The position numbers were made by a program, and so were the translations under genes. A DNA stretch of 64,000 nt, from assembly GCA_054601695.1 (NCBI GenBank), contig BAAHQB010000027.1, positions 620,001-684,000 on the forward strand, in the 5' to 3' direction. The notes beneath the pieces were generated by a model. That model searched no databases and was not told the DNA's origin. It saw nothing but the letters and a program-made list of their open reading frames with translations. This document shows positions 1 through 64,000 of this stretch, piece by piece (position 1 is the stretch's first letter; each line of letters opens with the position of its first letter). The DNA comes from Amorphochlora amoebiformis. Its lineage: Eukaryota > Cercozoa > Chlorarachniophyceae.

Positions 1-10
1 ACATACATAT

Positions 11-89
<79 letters not shown>

Positions 90-190
90 CACACATATAA
101 GGCTCAAAGCTTGGATTAGGGTTTAAAGAAACGAATAGAATTAGGGTTAGGATTAGGGTTAAATATAGGGTTTGAACTGAACTTCCTTAG
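1..190. repeat. (AT)n array then degenerate TTAGGG-like sequence
   Basis: Bases 20-85 are an uninterrupted AT array. Bases 118-175 hold degenerate TTAGGG units (gattaggg, ttagggttagg). Their position upstream of an exon acceptor at 190 makes this the end of an intron of the PPR gene. Confidence 0.9.
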
Positions 191-30544
<30,354 letters not shown>

Positions 30545-30788
30545 CCAGCAGAATTAATCCAACTCATTGTAGTCTAGGTTGCATACGTAAACTAGGTAAA
30601 TATTCCGAAACATGGCCATAGTTAATCCAGATACTAACGTATCTCCCGCATGGCATGCGTGCCGATATGATACTCCAGCGTCTGGTTGTCAAGTTGTGGA
30701 AAAACACTCGTGTCGCTATATACTAGACTCTGATATTATGAATGTGAAATTTATTACAATCATCGTAAGGCTAGTAAGTAAGGGAACA

Positions 30789-30836
<48 letters not shown>

Positions 30837-31655
30837 GTACACACGAATTTGCATAGTAGAAATATATATAAATATAATATCTAGAATATATATATATTTA
30901 TGTATATATATATATATATACATATTCGAATCATCGATATCTAGATACTAGATTTAGTCTAAATAACAGCTAGCTACAACGAGTGCATCTGCTAAACTGT
31001 GACAATCAATGTAAACAATGACTTGATAGCGCGAGTAGTGTCTAAAGTCTACGAGAGTGTTGCCCGGTAAGTTGGTATATTTTAGTGCGATCATTTACAT
31101 TATGCTAAATAGTTTAAGCAGTGATTAATAATAATAGTTCCATATGTAAAGGTTACAAACTAATTTAACTATTATAGCCGCATCCTTAAACTACCAGCCA
31201 TTCGACTAGCTACTCTGAATATCAATGACCATGACTCTTGTCAGTGACTCGCAAGCATTGATATGCAACAAGTTACGTTACTTTGTATGTGGCATACGTA
31301 TCAATGGACGTCATTGTCAACAATGAAATAATGCGTATACACATACGTACGCACAAATGTATACATACGTATTAACGTACGCACAAATGTATACATACGT
31401 ATTAACGTACGCACAAATGTATACATACGTATTAACAACACCACAAAGCGTATATCACATGCGTATCCCAACGTATACCAAATACATACGCACATACGTA
31501 TTTTTACGAACGTGTACCAACATACAATACCAACATACGTACATACACAAGATACATACGTACGTCCTACATAAGTACCGATATAAGTACCGATACACGA
31601 TATACGTACCGTACGTATCTAGATATCGAAAGGTGTACGTGTTGTGGTGGACCTG
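30545..31655. other. Repeat-poor intergenic region after the PPR gene
   Basis: Mostly non-repetitive, with only two short AT runs. A 30-bp unit repeated exactly three times covers 31346-31435 (CGTACGCACAAATGTATACA, ten further bases). An open frame from ATG 30612 (AACATGGCC context) runs 51 codons to a gtaagg donor at 30764; it has no recognisable domain and could be a first exon or chance. It should contain the PPR 3' UTR and the promoter of the next gene. Confidence 0.6.
30612..30764 (+). CDS. Candidate first exon or short ORF (MAIVNPDTNV...)
   Basis: This ATG lies 68 bases after the PPR stop codon. It has a good context and 51 open codons ending at ATC/gtaagg. It is not repeat-derived. 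I do not recognise it. No downstream exon was found that is needed to complete it, so it may be chance in repeat-poor DNA. Confidence 0.25.
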
Positions 31656-37306
<5,651 letters not shown>

Positions 37307-37355
37307 TTATGTAGGTATATATATATATATATATATTCATTTATATATATTCATT

Positions 37356-37421
<66 letters not shown>

Positions 37422-37523
37422 TACATACATACATATAAATACATACGTGTACATTCATACATATAACATACAATACATACACACACACATATATATACAC
37501 ATACATAACTGTACACACTCTTT

Positions 37524-38567
37524 TCATACATTCACAAACACAACAACTATTCTCAAAACCAGACCGAATCTCTCCTGCGTCTCCAAAACATCCTTCCACG
37601 ACATCCTGACGTTAACAATTTTCACTCTCAGAGGCCTAAAACCCATGCTAGGATCAGATTATTCAGCATGTCTTAGTCCTAGGACCATTGACTCCTCCAC
37701 AGGGTGGGGCTTAACCCATGCTAGGGTTAGACTCTACCTACCCATAGCTACACAACAATGCTTATATCCACTAACCCCGAACATATTCGAACCTAATGAT
37801 AACCCAAACAGCAATCCCGAATAGCAATTTCGTACCCAGGTGTAGTCTGAGGAGTCATCTGATTTGCCTCCTCCTCTGCCTGGAACAGGGTTAGGGTTAG
37901 GGTTAGGGTTAGATTTAGGGTTAGGGTTAGGGTTAGGGTTAGGGTTAGGGTTAGGGTTAGGGTTAGGGTTGGGGTTTCTGTTGAGACTATGTCGAGACTC
38001 GTGCCAAAATTAGGGTTAGGATTAGGGTTAGAGTTTGGGTTAGGATTAGGGTGAGGGTTAGGGTTAGGGTTAAGGTTAGGATTAGGGGTTATGAAGGGTG
38101 GGGTTACTTGAAGTTTTTCTTTCCGCATTTTAAGCGTCTGTTGGATAGGGAACGTTAAGCCTGTGAACCCGAGTCGGCCTAGGGTTAGGGTTAGGGTTAG
38201 GGTTAGGGTTAGAGTTAGGGTTAGGGTTAGGGTGGAGGTTATTGTTAGGGTTAGGGTTAGGGTTGAGGTTATTGTTAGGGTTAGGGTTAGGGTTAGGGTA
38301 AGGATCAGATTATTCAGCATGTCTTAGTTCGAGGACCGTTGACTCCTCCACATTGCAGGCAATTGTAAGGGTTAGGGTTAGGGTTAGGGTTAGGGTTAGG
38401 GTTAGGGTTAGGGTTAGGGTTAGGGTTAGGGTTAGGGTTAGAGTGGTGGTGAGTTAGGGGTTACCGGGAGAACATCTAGGGGTGATGATATATACCCCTA
38501 ACATGAACAAAAGAGCCCATAACAGTCTCCTTAAGGGCATAGCCTAGGTTGATGTGTATGAATTTAA

Positions 38568-38629
<62 letters not shown>

Positions 38630-38632
38630 TAT

Positions 38633-38691
<59 letters not shown>

Positions 38692-38692
38692 A

Positions 38693-38781
<89 letters not shown>

Positions 38782-38911
38782 CATATATATTATATATATA
38801 TATATATATATGTATATTACATACATATATATATATGTATATATATATAGCCTAGGTTTTATATCACGTTTGCATGAGTTTTTGCAATAGATATTTATAC
38901 ATATGTGTATG

Positions 38912-38942
<31 letters not shown>

Positions 38943-38947
38943 GCGTA

Positions 38948-39005
<58 letters not shown>

Positions 39006-39939
39006 TATATGATACACACAAACACACGCACACACACACGCACATACGCACACACACACACACACACGCACACACACGCACATACGCACACACACACACA
39101 CACACACGACGTAGTATGTAAATGGCCAGCATGCACATCAGCCAAGAGATTCACGCGACAGTGTGAGCAAATGGCTATGTTATGGCGGATCGGGCATTTC
39201 AAACGTGGAGGGAAAAAGAGGAAGGAGAGATATAGAGAGGGAGACAGAGAGAGGGAGACAGAGAGAAGGAGACAGAGAGAGGGAGACAGAGACGGAGACA
39301 AAGAGAGGGAGACAAAGAGAGAGAGACAGAGAGAGGGAGACAAAGAGAGAGAGACAGAGAGAGGGAGACAGAGAGGGGGAGACAGAGAGGGGGAGACAGA
39401 GAGAGGGAAACAGGGAGAGGGAGACAGAGGTAGGGAGACACAGAGAGAGGGAGACACAGAGACAGGGAGACACAGAGAGAGGGAGACAAAGAGGGAGACT
39501 TAGAGAGAGGGAGACAAAGAGAGAGAGTGAGACACAGAGATAGGGAGACACAGAGAGGGAGACACAGAGGGAGACAGAGACAGTTGGGAGATAAAGAGAG
39601 AGGGAGACAGAGAAAGAGAGAGAGAGAGGGAGGCAGAAAGAGAGGGGCAGAGAGAGAGGGATACAGAGAGAGAGAGAGAGAGGGAAACAGAGAGAGGGAG
39701 ACGGAGAGAGTGAGAGGGGCGGGGAGATAAAGAAGAAAGATTGTCAAGACGGACGTCGAATAGACCTGATTATGGTTACACAAAGACTCGTACACGACCT
39801 GAAGCAATCCTTCCGAAATACTTTCCCGCCTTTTGCGACCGAAATCCTCCAAAGCTGACCTCCTCCTCCTGGCCCTCCCAAAAGCGAAAGGGCTTCGGTC
39901 CGCTTGAAGCACGTGTCTCTTGAAGCCTCTGCGTGACAT
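37524..39939 (-). CDS. Small basic protein of unknown function, six exons
   Basis: Exons in coding order: 39939-39780 ([34 protein letters not shown]), 39174-39106 ([18 protein letters not shown]), 38543-38496 ([14 protein letters not shown]), 38178-38108 ([16 protein letters not shown]), 37879-37836 ([14 protein letters not shown]) and 37635-37524 ([20 protein letters not shown], stop TGA). Phases agree and the total is 504 nt, 167 residues. The three middle exons at 38178-37635 are the best supported (ctag, ccag and tttag acceptors; gtaacc and gtacga donors). The second exon is the first AG after a 500-nt pyrimidine tract. The last exon may instead splice at gtgaat. The first two exons are also open on the plus strand, so the 5' half is less sure. 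I recognise no family. Confidence 0.5.
37651..37694 (-). repeat. 44-bp interspersed element, copy 1
   Basis: Reverse complement of GAGTCAATGGTCCTAGGACT, AAGACATGCTGAATAATCTG, ATCC. Other copies: 38302-38345, 42752-42795, 44331-44349 (short), 44570-44613 and 48264-48307. Four of the copies sit inside telomere-like arrays; this one is in an intron of the minus-strand gene, near but not within such an array. Confidence 0.88.
37889..38450 (-). repeat. TTAGGG arrays (CCCTAA on the minus coding strand)
   Basis: Arrays at 37889-37972, 38009-38090, 38182-38300 and 38367-38445 flank the minus-strand exons 38178-38108 and 37879-37836. Copy 2 of the 44-bp element is at 38302-38345. Confidence 0.88.
39005..39110. 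repeat. (CA)n array
   Basis: CA repeats with CGCA and TACG variants, directly beside the donor of the proposed minus-strand exon 39174-39106. Confidence 0.9.
39220..39730 (-). repeat. GAGACAGAGAGAGG minisatellite (pyrimidine on the minus strand)
   Basis: About 500 bases of purine on the plus strand in 12-16 bp units of GGGAGACAGAGAGA and variants. The first AG after it on the minus strand is the proposed acceptor at 39175. Confidence 0.92.
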
Positions 39940-40662
39940 ACCACCGTGACAATGAAAAACATGTCACTCAGGATGACACGGACAACCAACGCATTGTGAC
40001 ATTCCGGCGTGACAGGGGGAAAAATCATGCGTGCGAGGTCTGTATTGGGAGGGACGCTGAGGCGTCTGGGGAAAGCAATCTACGAGCTTCGCAAGCCGAC
40101 GATGGTTGTTGTCACTGTGAGTAAGCCGAAAGAATAAATTTTTATTTCTCGGGCGGGAGGATAAAGGGGGGGGTACCTGGCTTTACCGCGCTACATGTCA
40201 ATAAAGAGAAGGTCTTATGTAGACATTGGGATATGAATGCAATCTCTCTATAAAGTGATGTACATGCTTACGTGGCCAGTATGTATGCTCTCAAGTGGAC
40301 ATGAAACCCATGTGCATATTCTCACGTCTGGTGTACACCACGCACGCACACATCAGGTGCAGCCAGCCACACGGGAGTATAAACACCTAGCTGTTTATCC
40401 AGTCATCAAACCCTATCTACATATTTTCACGGCTATTACACAGTGTTTCCACACAAGCTGATGCAAAGATACAAATGTCCAATATGCATGCTTTTCTGGC
40501 GACGAGCTGTACACGTGTGTTCAGCAAGCAAAATGGGTGATGGGAAGCTTTCAGAAATCAAAATAAAAGGAATCTAAAAGATATCTGCGTGTATTGGCAG
40601 TAGGGAGAGATGTACACGTGGTCGTTTATTGTAGAGAAGTGTGTGTGGACACGTGTTTGGCA
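39940..40662. other. Repeat-poor region between divergent genes
   Basis: No AT, GA or CCCTAA array. It lies between the ATG of the minus-strand gene (39939) and that of IMP1 (40663), so it should hold both promoters. GTGACA motifs cluster at 39930-40015. A short frame MGDGKLSEIKIK from ATG 40532 lacks a donor and is not used in the model. Confidence 0.65.
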
Positions 40663-49113
<8,451 letters not shown>

Positions 49114-49763
49114 ATAGATCAGACTTTCCAACAATATTGCTTAGATGATATAGTTGGAAAGTCAGGACCTACACGTGATGAAGTTAACCGGTACCCAGGT
49201 TTTAGATGCCGCGACAATTTACGATTTAGAATTTCATTTTCATTAAATTCACTGAAATTAACAATTATTTCCACGCCAATGACTTGTCTAGTAGTCTTCA
49301 GTCACTAGAGTCAGTCCTTTCTATATTTTACGCTTTAAAGGCCTTAACAGTAAACTAGGGTAAAAATCGCGCGCCGCGACGCGGGCACTTTATCAATATC
49401 TAACTTATGATATGCTAGACTAAGACTAGAAGTATGTAATGTCTATAACTCACAGTCACAAGACTCACAACGCTATCTACTCTGAGCCCGAGCCTAGCCT
49501 CAGATCCAAGCATACTTCTAGTACTTGTCAGTGACTCAGTGTCATATACTATGCATGATGTTGAAGTTACGACACTGCAGCAGGACTGCCTGGGGCAGCT
49601 ACACAATGTCTAGAATGTGTGCGAAACCAATTTTTCTTAATAATTTTTTTTGAGAAACTAATCATACTATTATATTAAATAAACTACCTCCTAGACCTCC
49701 AACATCTTGAACATCTACAACACCCTGCGACTCTTGTTCCGCTTCATATCCCGCATCTCTAAG
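49114..49763. other. Repeat-poor region between convergent genes
   Basis: Lies between the stop of IMP1 (49113) and the stop of the minus-strand gene (49764). It has no arrays and no convincing ORF. It should contain both 3' UTRs; I cannot point to poly-A signals with confidence. Confidence 0.6.
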
Positions 49764-58318
<8,555 letters not shown>

Positions 58319-58493
58319 CTTGAATATGCCGAGGAATTAAATAAACCCAGAATATTGGGAAGTAAAACATCGCCCGAATATGCCGAGAAATTAAATAAAC
58401 TTGGGAAGTAAAACATCGCCCGATATTTTAGATTTAGGTTGGAAAAGGTCGGCCAATGTCCGTTTGAGGGGAAGCCTCTTCTTCGGAAGGCAA
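58319..58493. promoter_or_regulatory. 175-bp divergent promoter region with a tandem duplication
   Basis: This is the only sequence between the ATG of the minus-strand gene (58318) and the ATG of the plus-strand gene (58494), so both promoters or 5' UTRs should be here or overlap the other gene. A unit of about 50 bp (GAATATGCCGAGGAATTAAA and GGGAAGTAAAACATCGCCC) is duplicated at 58322-58375 and 58376-58422. No motif is assigned. Confidence 0.6.
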
Positions 58494-59433
58494 ATGAAGC
58501 GGCGGAGAGCCCCCCTTCAGCCTCGTAGAGATGAGGGGGAATTTAAGCTTGATCCAGAGAATGGAAGTGTGCAGAAACGTTCCAAAATAGAGGGTTTCGT
58601 AAGTGAGGATACGTTGATTAAGCAATTTCGCAAGCTTTCTCGCAAACGCAATCGCGAAAACATCGATACGCACGAATCTTCCACCAATCAAGAGTCTCAC
58701 AAGAGTGCAAGAAGATGGAGCGTCGCTCATGAGACGTGTGGGAGGCGGAGAAGGGAATGGGAGACCAACGCGGAGGAATTCAAGACCTACGCCACTGGTC
58801 AGTGTAATGAGTTCAACACCTTCCTAGGTCGCCTGCATCGGGAACGCCAGCAGCGACTGACGTCTAATCCTTCCTGCAACATCGTCGCGAACTCTGGTGG
58901 ATCTATGATGTGCGAGGATTCAGCTCAGCATCGCCACAGTTCGAATAACAACTTTTTGCACCAGCTTCATGAGGAGAAGAGGAAGCGAATGTTTCCGCCA
59001 ACCATCCCCTCGTTTGTCCTGCGAGTACCATCGCAGAGCCCTGTACTCTGCGTGGCACCAGTCCAACACTCGCCAAGCATTTCTGGCGCAACAAGACCTC
59101 CGTTTACGCGCACATCTTCAGGTGCACAGCTAATCGTTTAAAAAGATCCGAGTGACCTTTTGTTCTTACTTATTCACATCACCTCTAGGCTGTCGACAAC
59201 ATGATGTTGACGATACTCCGGGAGCTCTCGAGGTCAAACGCGGAATATTTGGTGCGGGGGATTCTAAGAATCGTTCGAGATTAGGTGAATTTGGAAACTC
59301 TGGCTTTCCCCAGCCAGCTGCTGGATTCAACTGGTCCCCCATGGGGTGTCGAAAAAGGTCCAGGGAAAATGACGAGAACATAATGTGTAGTCCATCGAAT
59401 CTGAAGAGGATGAGGTTTCCTTCGGTATCGTAA
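58494..59433 (+). CDS. Basic, probably nuclear protein of unknown function, two exons, 290 residues
   Basis: Exon 1 58494-59121 starts ATG (MKRRRAPLQPRRDEG); exon 2 59189-59433 ends PSNLKRMRFPSVS, TAA. The 67-nt intron (cag/gtgcac ... cctctag) is in phase and removes a stop at 59139-59141. The protein is rich in Arg, Lys, Ser and Asn, with KRRR near the start and KRSREND near the end, as in nuclear proteins. A motif recurs: FNTFLGRLHRERQQR at about residues 106-120 and NNFLHQLHEEKRKRM at about 152-166. Both exons lie in repeat-free DNA, and exon 1 is by far the longest in the window. Without splicing the first exon would give a 215-residue protein. I recognise no family. Confidence 0.8.
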
Positions 59434-59968
59434 TTTAAAGGTTTCGTCACAGAGTTCGAGAATAAACTAGATAAATATATTGTCGACTCGGCTCTCAGCG
59501 TCTTCTAGGTCTTGGCAGAGTTTGGGGATCGGATGCCGCTAGTTCATAAGGCTGCATCTAGTGCATGATAGCTAGCTATGGAGTATAACTTAATTATAAG
59601 CAAGAAAATGTAACAAGCTTAATCATTACATGTCTACTAGATGTAGATTATCTAATATTCTAGAATATTGTATGGTGTACACATATACCTATATGTATTA
59701 TATATATATATATATATCTAGTATATGTAACAATACTAGACTAGTCATATGACTAGCTAGAGTATGATCTAGATGATATCTAGATGATACTATATACTCG
59801 AGATCTAGACACGCGTACAACACTCTAGACTGTCATTTGATTAATACTGGTACTAGTAGTAATAGATGAACTATAGTCAGCGGCACAATTACAGATAACC
59901 GGCCTAGATAACAGTCCCATAGCTGGAACTATCTACAACTCAGAGGTTAGATCTAGTAGATAGCTAGC
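59434..59968. other. Intergenic region between convergent genes
   Basis: Mostly non-repetitive, AT-rich, with many CTAGAT-type words (59630-59970) and one short AT run at 59698-59717. No convincing ORF. Confidence 0.6.
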
Positions 59969-63981
<4,013 letters not shown>

Positions 63982-64000
63982 TCGTACATTTTCAGCTTAC

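Noticed and set aside
38182-38445. A true chromosome end or telomere
   Set aside because: Telomere-like arrays are short, degenerate, in both orientations, and lie inside genes; genes continue on both sides.
39106-39230. Plus-strand coding reading [20 protein letters not shown]
   Set aside because: Also open, but no plus-strand donor or neighbouring exons fit; the minus-strand reading joins in phase. Kept only as a caveat.

Overview
This is a window of nuclear DNA from a eukaryote, most likely a microbial one and possibly an alga. The genes are cut into very small exons with GT-AG introns, and the introns are made mostly of microsatellites: (AT)n, (GA/CT)n and telomere-like (CCCTAA/TTAGGG)n. 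Most long open frames (runs of [24 protein letters not shown]) are translations of these repeats, not genes. I found the genes by reading short non-repetitive islands, checking each for an acceptor, a donor and an open frame, and testing whether intron phases joined up from exon to exon. No species name can be supported from the sequence.

Layout, left to right. (1) A plus-strand pentatricopeptide-repeat (PPR) gene fills 191 to 30544. Its 5' end is outside the window; 44 exons of 16-99 nt give about 707 codons. (2) A tentative plus-strand gene of unknown function lies at 31656-37306. (3) A small minus-strand gene, modelled at 39939-37524, converges on it. (4) A complete plus-strand gene at 40663-49113 encodes a mitochondrial inner-membrane signal peptidase of the IMP1 type (13 exons, 275 residues), with every family signature present and an unusual C-terminal extension. 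(5) A minus-strand gene at 58318-49764 (11 exons, 310 residues) has an N-terminal membrane anchor and no recognised family. (6) It is divergent from a two-exon plus-strand gene at 58494-59433 (290 residues, basic). (7) A minus-strand gene enters from the right edge and ends at 59969; it encodes a W-repeat, Sfi1/centrin-binding-like protein.

The main structural discovery is a recurring pattern of exon-edge duplication. Many exons are accompanied by extra copies of just one exon border. Extra copies of an acceptor with the first codons lie upstream of the intact exon, and extra copies of the last codons with a donor lie downstream. The best case is the exon carrying the catalytic serine of the IMP1 peptidase: a roughly 50-bp tandem array of decoy acceptors, several still reading GPSMLP-like codons, runs up to the real exon at 42340. 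Similar arrays occur in at least four genes on both strands.

Microsatellites are almost confined to introns. The intergenic stretches (30545-31655, 39940-40662, 49114-49763, 58319-58493, 59434-59968) are largely repeat-poor. The PPR protein and IMP1 both point to organelle biology, but nothing here shows that they are co-regulated. I see no RNA genes, transposase, viral genes or CRISPR array.
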